Positions 1 to 11,084 of a stretch of 64,000 nucleotides of DNA are shown here, one piece after another. How positions within the stretch are numbered: position 1 is the first letter of the stretch; each line of letters begins with the position of its first letter. Where the stretch lies: positions 2,542,001 through 2,606,000 of the forward strand of contig JAPQWV010000001.1 in the NCBI GenBank assembly GCA_027422505.1, in the 5' to 3' direction. Under the pieces are notes generated by a model. That model was given only the letters and a program-made list of their open reading frames with translations, ran no database searches and was not told the origin of the DNA. Made by a program: the position numbers and the translations under genes. Source of the DNA: Craterostigma plantagineum (Eukaryota; Streptophyta; Magnoliopsida; Lamiales; Linderniaceae).

Positions 1-335
1 ATGTTTGTAGCTCAAATATATAGATGTTCGTAGTACCATACCCTATCATAGTGTAGTACCATACGTATGTTACTTGTACTATCTTTTTCGTACCACGTTT
101 CTAACAATCGAAATCCCTGCCCCAAATTTGTAGTACCAAAAATATAGATATATTTGTAGTTTCAATATATAGATGTTTGCGGTACCATAACATAAGCTAG
201 TGTAGTACAACGGGTAGGTTATTTGTAGCATCTTTTCCGTACCACGTTTCTAGCAATCGAAATTCCTACCCAAATTTGTAGTACCGATATACATATGTTT
301 GTAGTTCCAATATATAAATGTTCGTGGTACCATAC

Positions 336-800
336 TGTGACGCCCGAGGCCGAAGAGGGCGGGGAGTGATCGCCGGTGCCAGGGTGCACGGACAATGAGC
401 GGCTCCTGGCAGGCTTCTAGGCGAAGGGGTACGTGAACGAACCGATCCAACACCAGAATGAGAGGGGATCCTGAGACTGACAATGTAGGGGCGTGTCAGG
501 CTAAGAATCGTATAAAAGGATTGATAGTACTACTCATATCACCAAGGTCGACCTACCTTTTCCGGAGTCCATCTATAGAAACTCCGAAGTTAAGCGTGCT
601 TGACTTGGGGCAATCTAGGGATGGGTGACCCCCTGGGAAGTTTCTCAGGGTGCGTGTGAGCGAGTGCACGAAGCACGCTAAAAGGTTAAATGGTGGTACA
701 GTGGGGCTAGAATATCAGTCGGAGTGTGGTGGGCCCAACCCCACTGGTCCTGGTAGGGACCGATGCTATAATGACACCCGGTATGGGACGGGTCGTTACA
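336..800 (+). mobile_element. Cassandra-like solo LTR (TRIM) with 5S rRNA domain
   Basis: A 465-bp segment begins TGTGACGCCC and ends GGTCGTTACA, so it has TG...CA ends. The 5-bp flanks are catac (331-335) and tatac (801-805), a target duplication with one mismatch. It interrupts the ~145-bp tandem array exactly. Its middle resembles plant 5S rRNA in sense orientation. That combination is the hallmark of Cassandra TRIM elements; here the LTR is longer than the 240-350 bp usually described. No second LTR or internal region is seen, so this is a solo LTR. A related copy lies in reverse orientation at 61959-62403. Confidence 0.7.
541..655 (+). promoter_or_regulatory. 5S rRNA-derived Pol III promoter domain inside LTR
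   Basis: The stretch with 'actccgaagttaagcgtgc' (about 581-599), followed by 'gatgggtgacc' and 'cctgggaagt' (about 620-642), matches the A box, intermediate element and C box of plant 5S rRNA. The first third of 5S is poorly preserved and the centre carries substitutions, so this is a retrotransposon-borne derivative and not a 5S gene. In Cassandra elements this domain can support Pol III transcription; activity here is inferred. Confidence 0.65.
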
Positions 801-1486
801 TATACCTTTCCACAGTTTAGTACCATACGTAGGTTACTTGTAGTATCTTTTCGTACCACGTTTCTAGCAATCGAAATTCCTACCCAAATTTGTAGTACCA
901 ATATAAATATGTTTGTAGTTCCAATATATAGATGTTCGTAGTGCCATAACCTACCATATAGTACCATATGTATGTTACTTGTGCTATCTTTTCCGTACCA
1001 CGCTTCCAGCAATCGAAATTCCTACCCAAATATGTAGTACCAATATACATATGTTTATAGTTCCAATATATAGATGTTCGTAGTACCATACCCTACCATA
1101 GTGTATTACCATACGTATGTTACTTGTAGTATCTTTTTCGTACCACAATTCTAGCAATCGAAATTCCTGCCAAAATTTGTAGTACCAATATACATATGTT
1201 TGTAATTCCAATATATTGATGTCCATAGTACCATACTCTACGATAGTGTAGTACCATATGTATGTTACTTGTAGTATCTTTTTCGTACCACGTTTCTAAC
1301 AGTCGAAATTCCTGAACCGATTTGTAGTACCAATTTACATATATTTATAGTAACAATATATGGATGTTCATGGTACCATGTCGTTAGCGAGTGTTGTACC
1401 ATACGTAGGATACTTGTAGTATCTTTCTGTGGTTTTAACTATCGAAACTCCTACCCTAATCTGTAGTACCAATATACATATTGGAA

Positions 1487-1896
1487 CACCGGCAATACCA
1501 CGACATCATTCACAGTTTAATATTATTCATCCAACAATAGTATTGATATCAATATATCGACAATACTAATATCATCATTCACCAACAATATTACTATCAA
1601 AATCGACAAGATTAATATCATTTGTCCACCAACATCGGAATAAAAAACATATCGACGTAAGAATGTGCGATCACCTATCGGCAACATACTGAGAAAAAAG
1701 TGTCATAACCTATCGTTTCATCGATCAAACAATAAATTTGTGTTCTTCTTGTATTCACATATGGAAACGTGAGCCCACCAAAGACATCTGTAGACAACAC
1801 AGCTTCGTAAATAGGACCTGTAAAACAACAAACCATTACCATATGATACTACTAGGGAGCTTCAAAATATACTTCATAGAAGAAATGTGGGTACTG
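1487..1896. other. AT-rich flank between satellite and Athila element
   Basis: About 400 bp with no credible gene. It contains imperfect short repeats of 'caacaatatt' and 'aatatcat' type and ends in the 5-bp target duplication tactg (1892-1896) of the Athila element. Confidence 0.5.
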
Positions 1897-3644
1897 TGAC
1901 ACGCTCGAATACTAGCAAGTATACTAGGTCGTGCAAGTAGTATAAAACGGACGTAAATCCGAGTATCGATCCACGAGGATAGCTCGATTAATTCTAAAAT
2001 ATAATTCTGACTTATATAAATATTTATATATATATTTTTTCTTGAATTAAAACACAAATAAGCAGCTATAAAACGATTACGAATATTAATTGACGACAAA
2101 CGTGATTAAAGCACATATTTCGGCACGGATTATTCTACGTCTTCATGCAATCGACTTTATCTAATCAATACGATTTAAGTTAAGGTAGAAATTCCTATCA
2201 TACGAGCTACCCGCTCTCGCGTGTATAGCAACCCTATGCGAGAATGAACCAATCAACTATATTTATATATGACTGTAGTTACCCCACATGCATTCGGTTT
2301 TATGAATTTCCCCGAGTTTAGGCGCTTTCAACGCCTAAAGTCTCAGAAACCACACGGACGAAACCGATTCCATTTCTGGTCAGTTTTACGTCGTGGCGTT
2401 CGACACTTTAATTCTAACCAGTCTAATCACCTCTCGGTCTCATAAACCAATCACAAAACAAGCATACGGCGATCAATCATACGCAGGCATTAAACTCAGC
2501 GAAGAACACATAACTTTCACATACGATTAAATAAAGCACGATAACATTAATACGAGTTCATAATCCGGCCTAATAAGGCCTTAACCACAAAACGACTTAC
2601 GCTAACATATTAATTAGCGAAAGCAACAAACATTCAAACAGAGATGTAATTAAAACAGTAAATAAAAGATAGGATTACGTCCCTCAGTCGTCAAGTCTGG
2701 TCCCAAATTTTCTGCTTAATCAAGTTCAACTATCGTAGAGCCGTAGCCTCGATGCGCACTGCTGATAAATCACCACAACTCCAATCAATTTACAAAAACA
2801 GAATTCCTCAACGCACCCCTCTTTTCTTACTTGCACACAGCTGCTCATAGTGAGGATTATTGGTGTGAGGTTGAGAGGTAGATGAGAGGTGGCTGCTTGG
2901 TGACCAAATCGATGATTGGAATTGAAGGTGAGTGGGTGCTTGGTCTGTTAAGTCCAGATGTGGGTTTGATGGTGTCAGAGCTTTATCATTCTCCTCTCCC
3001 CTTTGATGTGTGGGTGTGGAGCTGCTTAAATAGAGTCTGAGTGCTCGACAAAAAGATATCAACGCCGTTTTCTAGCATGCGAGCAGTTTATTCAAGATTC
3101 GAGCTGCCTTGAGCCACGCACAAATTGATCTTTGGCTGCTTGGGTTGATTATTTTTCCTTCGATCTTCTTCTTATGCTTTCAAGATGTCTGCTCGTGTGT
3201 GCTCGTAGGCCCTTATTCGTAAGATTGTTGATAGCTACTTTCGTTTTCTTGACTGCCCTTGGTGTACTAAGCTGTAACGTGGTCCTTGTCTTTTTCTCAA
3301 TAATTGGTGTGCAAAGGTCATTCAATCGTTGTCTCTCTTTTTCCTTGTATCTATCTTCATATTGGGCTGACTTGTGGGCTGAAATTGTGGGCTATTTCTG
3401 TGTTTTTGGGCTTCTATCATGGGCCGAAATTTAACTTACGGGCCGAATTGTTTTGGGCTTTCATGGACTCAAATTTTAGGCTGATTTTTGGCCCAACTTC
3501 ATTCCCGATTTCCGCCCTTTTGCTCTTTTACCTGTAAAATATGAAAAGTAACATACGATAGGATATTCTCGGACATTTAGACATATAATGATGGAATTGC
3601 GTAATTTTTCGGGTCTAAGATGTTCGTAAAATCCTAACCTATCA
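1897..3644 (-). repeat. 3' LTR of the Athila-type element
   Basis: It starts TGACACGCTC and ends ACCTATCA on the plus strand and is about 99% identical to 11085-12834. Open frames inside it (around 2808-3062 and 3132-3434) also occur in the other LTR, look like no known protein, and are treated as chance ORFs. Confidence 0.93.
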
Positions 3645-3661
3645 ACAACCCCCAAACTAGC
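3645..3661 (-). promoter_or_regulatory. Polypurine tract (3' LTR-adjacent) of Athila element
   Basis: On the minus strand, 'agtttgggggttgt' lies directly upstream of the 3' LTR, where the plus-strand primer of a gypsy element should be. Near copies of the core 'agtttgggggtgg' occur at 5070-5090 and 5226-5245. Confidence 0.75.
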
Positions 3662-5448
3662 TTCGATCGTCCTCGATCATAAAAGCGGATAAAAACTAAA
3701 TCAAGTTAGGATTTACACGTCACTAAATTTTCTCATGTTATTCTCAGAAAAGCAAAAGCACCATCGGTCGAAATCTTCATCAACTAATGAATGATTCAGC
3801 TGAACACAGAGACATGAAATGATAGTTCACAATCATATCATAGCACAAAAATATTTCCAGATCGTAACACGTATCAAGTGACAACTCTCACATGGATCGC
3901 TCAATACGCTCGAAGTGTTTAATGGGATCTGTATAAAAGCGCTCAACTCACAACATAGAATGAAATTACTCTACGCTTGCAAATATATCACATCATATTC
4001 ACATAGTGAATCTCATGCACGAATCAAAGGTCTTTACCAAGGTTGTAATGGGGCTCGAGGTAATAAGGGTGTGACATATGGAATAAGTGGGCTCAAATAG
4101 TCAAGCATGTTTGTCACTAAAAATCGCTTTCCCCGTCTACGCTCTATACCAACAAAATACGACTCAGATAGCGGAAACTCGTATGACTATTAAAACACAC
4201 TCAAAACTATGATTAAGAACTCAAGACAAAAATTCTAAAAAAATCTATTGTGAACCTCTTTTTTTTTTCAAATAATATATTTCTTTCTCTTTTTTTTTTC
4301 TTTTTTTTCAGTTTCTTTTTTTTTTCTATCACTTTTTTTCTTTTTTTTTTCAGTTTTTTTTTCGATCACTTTTTTTTTTTTTTTTTTCAAAAAAAAATAA
4401 TAATAATAATAAAATATACTACCACAACCAGATATAACACACCGTAATCGTCTTTCCTCTAAATTTACAATACTCTGAAGCGATAAGTAAGCTAACATGC
4501 TGACAATGGTTCGAGGGTGAAGGATAAAATAATAGGATAAACGGCTAAATATCGTGGCTCCAAATCAATAAATAAGGCTAACAATCAAATGGGCTCACTA
4601 ATTAATAGATATGTCGGGTACGGAGATATTTAGGCCAATGACTCATCCTAAACGCCTTTATCATATTCGTACACAAAAACCCACAAAGTGGTATTGACAT
4701 GCATAACAGAGCAAGTTCGAAAATAATCAGACTACGCGTGACACTCATGAAAAACACATTGAGCAAGTATTGTGTTGCTCATTTTTTTTTTTGCTCAAAA
4801 CTCACAATATTTTCTGGGTTTGTGTCTCATGATACGCACTATTTTTCTGAAGTAATCAATGTGGTCAGATAATCATACTAATATCAAAACACGTAACATG
4901 CAGAACTTTCACACACAATTAGCTGAATCTTATCTCGACACAAGCAAAATTTCAAAAATTTTCATCATTGGCAGGAGTTTTCATAAGTGACGTTCAAATC
5001 ATAACATTGATCAGTTAAACCAACTAATAAATCGAAGAGATCGATATCCTATATAAATCAAGCATGTGTCACCCCACCCCCAAACTAATTATCACATTAT
5101 CCCCAATGTGTAGAATTTAAAGTAAAGAGAGAGTTTAAGTGACACTGCCCTGAATAATGCATAGATCGATGTGGGCGAGTTGTGAGAGGACTCAGTTCCT
5201 TCAGGATAGAGCTACTTTTGCGGACGAACCACCCCCAAACTGACTATGAGCCTGTGAGGAATAACTAGACGACACCGTGATACGAATTTTTGTGATAATA
5301 AATTCAAATGCAAGACACACTTATAAGATAAGAATAATTAATATAGACTCCAATACAAAATAAAAATAGAAATGCATAGATAGTACTTGGGTTGCCTCCC
5401 AAGAAGCGCTGTTTTTATAGTCGTTAGCTCGACTAGCCATCAGACTGA
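3662..5448 (-). other. Athila 3' non-coding region, env-like ORF absent
   Basis: This is 1.8 kb between the end of the integrase frame and the 3' LTR. Many Athila elements carry an env-like ORF here; no frame longer than about 75 codons is present, and the longest ones come from a poly-T/poly-A tract. It contains two extra polypurine-tract-like sites. Confidence 0.7.
4255..4398. repeat. Oligo-T/oligo-A tract with sub-repeats
   Basis: Runs of 9-20 T are broken by 'tttcagtttc', 'tatcac' and 'cgatcac', then comes a short A run and (AAT)n. On the element's sense strand it is a long purine tract with a repeated 'gtgatcgaaaaa' core. It is low-complexity sequence inside the Athila 3' non-coding region. 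Confidence 0.85.
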
Positions 5449-6099
5449 TCAAGGAGGGTCATTGTCTCGGCTTCTGTCGTTGTTCTGGAAGTCCTTCAGA
5501 TCGCTGGTATTCTCTCCAGGCGACATGGCCCTGGAAGACACAGAATAACGACAAGCACTTGCATTAGTAACATTAGGTTCAACAAGATTAATTGATGTAG
5601 TTTCCTCTACTTCTCGATCATCGTACAACTTGAGGCGTTGAGCATTGACCGTAAATAATTCTTTTCCATCTTTGAGGATTTGTACGGCTCCGGAAGGAAA
5701 TACTTTCGCCACTTCATAGGGTCCACTCCAATTACTCTTCAATTTTCCTGGGAATAAACGTAGTCGCGAGTTGAATAGTAGCACTCGATCACCGATTTTG
5801 AACTCTCTTCGTATGATTCTCTTGTCATGCCATTTTTTCGTCCGCTCCTTGTAGAGTTTCGTATTTTCGTACGCTTGCTGACGAAATTCTTCCATCTCAT
5901 TTAGTTGTAGCAACCTATTTTTACCTGCCTCAGAATACTCAAAATTAAGTTTTTTAACAGCCCAATATGCACGATGTTCTAACTCGACAGGTAAATGACA
6001 CGCTTTCCCAAATACTAGTCTAAAGGGCGAAGTTCCTATAGGGGTTTTAAAAGCAGTGCGATATGCCCATAATGCATCATCTAACTTTTTAAAGACCAA
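5449..6099 (-). pseudogene. Athila integrase C-terminal part (frameshifted fragment)
   Basis: A 216-codon frame continues the integrase of the upstream frame after a frameshift at about 6081-6099. It begins with the conserved '[16 protein letters not shown]' stretch of gypsy integrases, followed by '[20 protein letters not shown]' (Athila/Tat type) and a basic tail with '[20 protein letters not shown]', the GPY/F-like C-terminal module. It has no start codon of its own in the functional sense. It is part of the polyprotein that integrates element cDNA into chromosomes. Confidence 0.88.
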
Positions 6100-7433
6100 T
6101 CCTTCCTAGAGGCATTTACTGTCTTTTCTAAGATCTGTTTTAGTTCCCTATTGGAGACTTCTACCTGTCCACTAGTTTGGGGATGATATGGGGTAGATAC
6201 TTTATGCTTTACACCATATTTTGATAATAAATTGGCAAATAATCTGTTACAAAAATGAGTCCCACCATCACTAATTATTGCACGAGGTGTACCAAAACGA
6301 GTAAATATATGTTTTTTCAGAAACCGAATGACTACACGTGCATCATTAGTCCTGCATGCTTCGGCCTCTACCCACTTAGATACATAATCAACTGCAACCA
6401 GTATGTACTTATTAGAGCATGAAGTAGGAAAAGGCCCCATAAAATCTATACCCCAAACATCAAAGACCTCAACTTCTAACATACTATTCAAAGGCATTTC
6501 ATGTTTTCTAGAAATATTACCCGTACGTTGACAACGATCACATGAAGCCACAAATGTATGAGCGTCTTTAAATAAAGTAGGCCAGAATAAACCTGATTGT
6601 AGTACTTTAAATGCAGTTCTCGTCGAACCGTGGTGTCCACCCGTCAAACCAGAATGACAATGAGATAAGACAGAGTTTACCTCTTCGGCGGGAATACATC
6701 GCCGAATTACTTGGTCAGAGCAAATCTTGTACAAAAATGGATCATCCCACAGGTAATGCTTTGCATCAGAAAGAAATTTCTTCTTCTGATGAAAAGTCAA
6801 GCCCGTAGGAATATCACCTGTAGCAGCATAATTTGCAAAATCCGCATACCAAGGCAACGATGTATTAAGTAAAGCATATAATTGTTCGTCAGGAAAACAT
6901 TCATCAATCGGTACGTTCTTATCAATCTCATGTGAATTGTCTAGCCTAGATAAGTGATCAGCTATCACATTCTCGACACCTTTCTTATCACGAATTTCTA
7001 AGTCATACTCTTGAAGCAGTAAAATCCAACGAATCAACCTAGGCTTAGCATCTTTCTTAGCAAATAAGTGTCGCAATGCAGCATGATCAGTATATATGAT
7101 TACTTTATTTAACACAAGATAAGAATGAAATTTGTCTACCGCAAATACCACGGCTAATAGCTCCTTTTCGGTGGTAGCATAATTTCTCTGTGCATCGTCG
7201 AGAGTCTTACTAGCGTAATATATGGTCTGGAAAATCTTATCCTTGCGTTGTCCTAAAACAGCACCAACCGCACCGTCGCTAGCGTCGCACATCAGTATAA
7301 ATGGAAGCGTCCAATCTGGCGCGACTATCACTGGGGCTGTGGTGAGTTTCTCCTTCAAAGTTTTAAAGGCCTGCAGACATTCATCAGTAAAATTAAAAGC
7401 AAAATTTTTAACCAATAGACAAAGGCTTAGCAA
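6081..7433 (-). pseudogene. Athila RNase H and integrase (frameshifted fragment)
   Basis: The first ~130 residues are the end of RT plus RNase H ('[15 protein letters not shown]', '[20 protein letters not shown]', '[10 protein letters not shown]'). The integrase follows, with zinc-binding His/Cys ('[12 protein letters not shown]...CDRCQRTG') and the catalytic D...D...E frame ('[10 protein letters not shown]', 'ISDGGTHF', '[18 protein letters not shown]'). Its start overlaps the end of the gag-pol frame by ~26 bp. The RT text continues across the overlap in a different frame, so this is a small indel at about 7410-7430 rather than a true start. A second shift at about 6081-6099 moves the rest of the integrase to the next frame. 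Confidence 0.92.
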
Positions 7434-10400
7434 TTTTCGAAAAATCTTTTATGAAGCGCCGATAGAATCCTGCGTGGCCTAAAAAGCTCCGAACCGCCTT
7501 CACCGACGTGGGTGGTGGAAGTTGTTCAATCGCGTTGATTTTTGCTCGATCCACCTCGATTCCTTTGTGAGATATCTTATGACCAAGAACTATTCCCTCT
7601 TGTACCATAAAGTGACATTTTTCCCAATTCAAGACAAGGTTAGTCTCCTCACATCGTTTCAGAACGAAAGCTAAATTATCGAGGCATGCATCAAATGAGG
7701 AACCAAACACAGAAAAATCATCCATGAAAATCTCCATAAACTTTTCCACTACATCATGGAAGATAGCTAACATGCATCTTTGAAATGTAGCTGGTGCATT
7801 ACATAATCCAAATGGCATACGTCTATATGCAAAAGTGCCGTAAGGACAAGTAAAAGTAGTCTTTTCTTGATCCTCTAGTGCTATCGATATTTGATTATAT
7901 CCTGAGTAGCCATCTAGAAAGCAATAAAACTCATGTCCAGCTAACCTTTCTAACATTTGATCAATAAAAGGGAGTGGGAAGTGATCCTTACGAGTCGCGT
8001 CATTTAATTTTCTATAGTCTATGCAAACTCGCCAACCCGTAAATGTCCTAGTCGGGATTAACTCATTAGAATTATTTTTAACTACAGTCATGCCTCCCTT
8101 TTTAGGAACTACCTGTGTTGGACTTACCCATGCACTATCGGAGATAGGATAGATGATACTTGCGTCCAGAAGCTTGATTACCTCCTTTTTCACCACATCT
8201 TGCATCATTGGATTTAAACATCTCTGCGGTTGTACAACTGGTTTGTATGCGTCCTCCATCAAAATTTTGTGCACGCAAATGGTTGGACTAACTCCTCTTA
8301 TATCCGCCACTTTCCACGCAAAAGCTCGTTTATGTTCTCTTAGCACTCGTAAAAGTTTTTCTTCCATAGTATCTGTCAAGGAAGAAGAAATAATCACTGG
8401 CAAAGTATCAGATGCACCAAGATAAACATATTTTAAATGATTAGGTAAGGGCTTAAGATCTAAAATTGGAGGGTGTTCGATTGAGGGTCGTGGTTGGGGT
8501 TCCGATGGTCGATTGAGCGGCTCAATTTTCTGTTTGGCCGTCCTCTTGTGAGGTGGATTTGCGTCTAGACTCGCCACGATAAACGCTAAGTCGTCCTGAT
8601 TCTCGATATCCTCTCCAGTTAGACATGCATTCAACTCATCATTGTTCCTGAAGACTTTGTAATACTCAAAAGCGCATTTGTCAATAGTATCGATAAAGGA
8701 ACACGAATTATCATCCGTAGGGTGTTTCATCGCTTTGTAAACATCAAACTCTACCTTATCATCCCCTACCTGTAGGATAAGCTTACCACTACCGACATCA
8801 ATAAGAGCTCTAGCCGTATTTAAAAATGGTCTTCCGAGTATCAGTGGCATGCCGGTGTCTTCTTCCATATCGAGCACTACGAAGTCTGCCGGAAAGTAGT
8901 GCTCCCCCACCTTAACTAGCACATCTTCTATTATCCCTCGTGGGTATGTGATCGATCTATCCGCTAACTGAAGGATGGTAGATGTAGGTTTCGGCTCGCC
9001 AACTCCAAGTTTCCTAAGAAGTGAAAATGGTAATAGATTAATGCTCGCACCCAAGTCACATAAAACATTGGTGAAAGAAAGTGAGCCTATTGAACAAGGG
9101 ATAGAGAAACTCCCTCTATCTTTAATCTTTGGTGGTAACTTCCTTTGTAGCACAGCCGAACATTCTTCATTAAGCGCAATAGTACCGTGTTCTTCCAGTT
9201 TATTTCGATTCGATAATATTTCCTTCATGAACTTCGCATACTTCGGAATCTGCAAAAGTGCTTCACAAAAAAGGATATTAATTTCAAGTTTTCTAAATAT
9301 GTCAATAAAACGTTCGAAATGTTTATCCTGTTTTCCTTTTCGTAGCGCTGCGGGAAATGGAGGTCGTATCTTGATAGGAGGCAGTGGTTCGGCCTTCTTT
9401 TCCGTTAGTGGGCTGTCCAATACATTCTCCGCCTTTTGTTTTTCCTCATGGGCGTGAATGTTCTCGTCCTTGGCCGCGGCTTTGTTCTGATCGGCCTTTT
9501 CTGGTCCGATCTCCATTGTTTCTTTCTTCTTTTCCGGAGCTGGCTCGAGCGTCTTTCCATTTCTTAGCTGAATGGCTTTGGCGTACTCTCGAGGGTTCTT
9601 CTCTGTGTCGCTCGGGAGTGTTCCCTGCTTGCGTTCGGACAAAGAGCTCATCAAATGATTCATCGAACTTGCCAAACTTTGCAATGTATTCTCTAACTTG
9701 TCGAGCCTCTCATCCTTCTTGCGATTTTGGTCGTTTTGATAGTGAGTCATCTTCTCGAATGCTAGCTCCCAGTCGGCTTTCTGTTTTGGTGGTGGAGGTG
9801 CATTATGTTGATTCTGAACTTCTGAAGGCTTTAGGTAGTGGGAATTTCCGTACGATAAATTCGGATGATTCCTCCAGCTCGAATCGTACGTGTTTGAGTA
9901 CGCATTTCTCGGCCTATTTTGAATGTGGTTTACTGTTTCGGGATCCTTGGCTTGCATCTCATCTAACCTCCTATGTATAGCTTCAAATTGAGCCTCTATA
10001 GAACTACTTATCTCGTGTACTCCAACCGCTCGTCGGTCTAAGTCTTGTTCAGTATACCTTGCGAGATAAGCTGCGATACGCTCGATGGCTTGGAGTGCAT
10101 CTTCGTCGGCTAGCTCCATGAAATTTCGTGTACACCCGCCATCGACGATCCTCTTATTTTGTGTACTCAGTCCCAAGAAAAATGATTGCATCTGAACGCT
10201 CAAGGGTATACTATGGTTCGGGCATCGCCTTAGAAGACTCTTATATCTATGCCACGCATCGCTCAGGGTCTCGTCACCTTCCTGCTTAAAATTTACCAAT
10301 TGGCTTCTTATCTCGCTAGTTCTCGATAAAGGGTAGTATTTCCCTAGAAAGCACTCAGTCAGTTCCTCCCAACTAGTGATAGAGGCGTGTGGAAGTGATG

Positions 10401-10851
10401 AGAACCACTCTGACGCCTTTCCTGTCAAAGAAAATGGGAAAAACGTTAATCGTATTACTTCCGCTGAAACACCGGGGTATTTAATTGTTTTGCAAATTTG
10501 TGAAAATTTTAAAAGGTGAGCGTTTGCGTCTTCATTCGTCAGCCCATGGAATTGGACTGAACCAGTCACCATTTGCAGTGTAACTGGCTTAATCTCAAAA
10601 TGGTTATTCTGCCCTCCGGGAATGACAATCGGATCGTTGTCATCGAACAATCCCGGAAGTGCACGACTAAGCAGCGTGGGACGAGGAGGGACTGCCCCGT
10701 GGTTATGTTGTCCATCATGGTCGTGGACCTCCTCCTGGTTGTCGTGGTCGTGATTATCCATCCTTCGTCTACGATCTCGATTGTTACGGCGGCACGTCGC
10801 TTCTATTTCACTGTCGAATAATAACGGTCCTGTATTTGAGCTACGTGTCAT
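7408..10851 (-). CDS. Athila Gag-protease-reverse transcriptase polyprotein (5' part)
   Basis: The 1147-codon frame begins with an ATG at 10851, 234 bp inside the 5' LTR. Residues ~84-235 are a retrotransposon Gag domain ('[11 protein letters not shown]', '[17 protein letters not shown]'). A Lys/Glu-rich linker follows, with no CCHC zinc knuckle. The protease is around 595-690, with DLGAS in place of the usual D-S/T-G and 'LILGRPFL'. Reverse transcriptase spans ~885-1140, with '[11 protein letters not shown]', '[10 protein letters not shown]' and the FMDD active site at ~1042-1045, the Athila variant of Y-X-D-D. The frame stops a few codons after 'DFSKIAKPL', where a frameshift cuts it off from RNase H and integrase. 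Confidence 0.93.
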   Translation of the reverse strand: MTRSSNTGPLLFDSEIEATCRRNNRDRRRRMDNHDHDNQEEVHDHDGQHNHGAVPPRPTLLSRALPGLFDDNDPIVIPGGQNNHFEIKPVTLQMVTGSVQFHGLTNEDANAHLLKFSQICKTIKYPGVSAEVIRLTFFPFSLTGKASEWFSSLPHASITSWEELTECFLGKYYPLSRTSEIRSQLVNFKQEGDETLSDAWHRYKSLLRRCPNHSIPLSVQMQSFFLGLSTQNKRIVDGGCTRNFMELADEDALQAIERIAAYLARYTEQDLDRRAVGVHEISSSIEAQFEAIHRRLDEMQAKDPETVNHIQNRPRNAYSNTYDSSWRNHPNLSYGNSHYLKPSEVQNQHNAPPPPKQKADWELAFEKMTHYQNDQNRKKDERLDKLENTLQSLASSMNHLMSSLSERKQGTLPSDTEKNPREYAKAIQLRNGKTLEPAPEKKKETMEIGPEKADQNKAAAKDENIHAHEEKQKAENVLDSPLTEKKAEPLPPIKIRPPFPAALRKGKQDKHFERFIDIFRKLEINILFCEALLQIPKYAKFMKEILSNRNKLEEHGTIALNEECSAVLQRKLPPKIKDRGSFSIPCSIGSLSFTNVLCDLGASINLLPFSLLRKLGVGEPKPTSTILQLADRSITYPRGIIEDVLVKVGEHYFPADFVVLDMEEDTGMPLILGRPFLNTARALIDVGSGKLILQVGDDKVEFDVYKAMKHPTDDNSCSFIDTIDKCAFEYYKVFRNNDELNACLTGEDIENQDDLAFIVASLDANPPHKRTAKQKIEPLNRPSEPQPRPSIEHPPILDLKPLPNHLKYVYLGASDTLPVIISSSLTDTMEEKLLRVLREHKRAFAWKVADIRGVSPTICVHKILMEDAYKPVVQPQRCLNPMMQDVVKKEVIKLLDASIIYPISDSAWVSPTQVVPKKGGMTVVKNNSNELIPTRTFTGWRVCIDYRKLNDATRKDHFPLPFIDQMLERLAGHEFYCFLDGYSGYNQISIALEDQEKTTFTCPYGTFAYRRMPFGLCNAPATFQRCMLAIFHDVVEKFMEIFMDDFSVFGSSFDACLDNLAFVLKRCEETNLVLNWEKCHFMVQEGIVLGHKISHKGIEVDRAKINAIEQLPPPTSVKAVRSFLGHAGFYRRFIKDFSKIAKPLSIG

Positions 10852-10915
10852 ACACCAAGTATAATTCTGCCAAAGACGGAAAAATCAACGTAAATAAGTG
10901 CCGTGAAAGAAAAAG

Positions 10916-10941
10916 AAAATAATAATAATAATAATAATAAT
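10916..10941. repeat. (AAT)n microsatellite
   Basis: About eight AAT units lie in the Athila leader between the primer-binding site and gag. Confidence 0.9.
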
Positions 10942-11060
10942 CCGGATAAATATATTTTTTTATATATAATTGTTTTCAAACTGTTTTTTTTTTAGAAAAT
11001 AGTAATAAAAAAAAATTTAACTAAAACTCAGAATATATTTTAAAAATAATATTACTGCTA

Positions 11061-11078
11061 TCCTCGGCAACGGCGCCA
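11061..11078 (-). promoter_or_regulatory. Primer-binding site, tRNA-Asp type
   Basis: Read on the minus strand, TGGCGCCGTTGCCGAGGA lies a few bases inside the 5' LTR. It is complementary to the 3' end of plant tRNA-Asp(GTC) with one mismatch (the tRNA predicts ...GCCGGGGA). This is the primer commonly used by Athila-type elements. Confidence 0.88.
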
Positions 11079-11084
11079 AAAACT

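Larger units (their letters stand above)
1..1486. repeat. ~145-bp tandem repeat (satellite-like) array, interrupted
   Basis: The block is made of degenerate head-to-tail copies of one unit. The landmark 'gcaatcgaaatt' or close variants recurs near 101, 254, 868, 1008, 1156, 1291 and 1438. Spacing is about 140-153 bp, except across the LTR at 336-800; removing that LTR and its duplication restores about 144 bp. Each unit also contains 'gtagtacca', 'ccaatatatagatgttcg' and 'gtaccatacgtatgttac'. The array runs off the left edge and decays after 1486. Short ORFs here repeat with the unit and are not genes. It could be a satellite or an internally repeated part of a transposon. Confidence 0.85.

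Noticed and set aside
541..655. A functional 5S rRNA gene
   Set aside because: The 5' third is not conserved, the centre is substituted, there is no tandem 5S array, and it lies inside an LTR.
2808..3434. Open frames of 84 and 100 codons present twice (also at 11997-12674)
   Set aside because: They lie inside both Athila LTRs and resemble no protein; duplication is due to the LTR.
4250..4498. Phe-rich and Lys-rich ORFs on opposite strands
   Set aside because: These are translations of a poly-T/poly-A tract.
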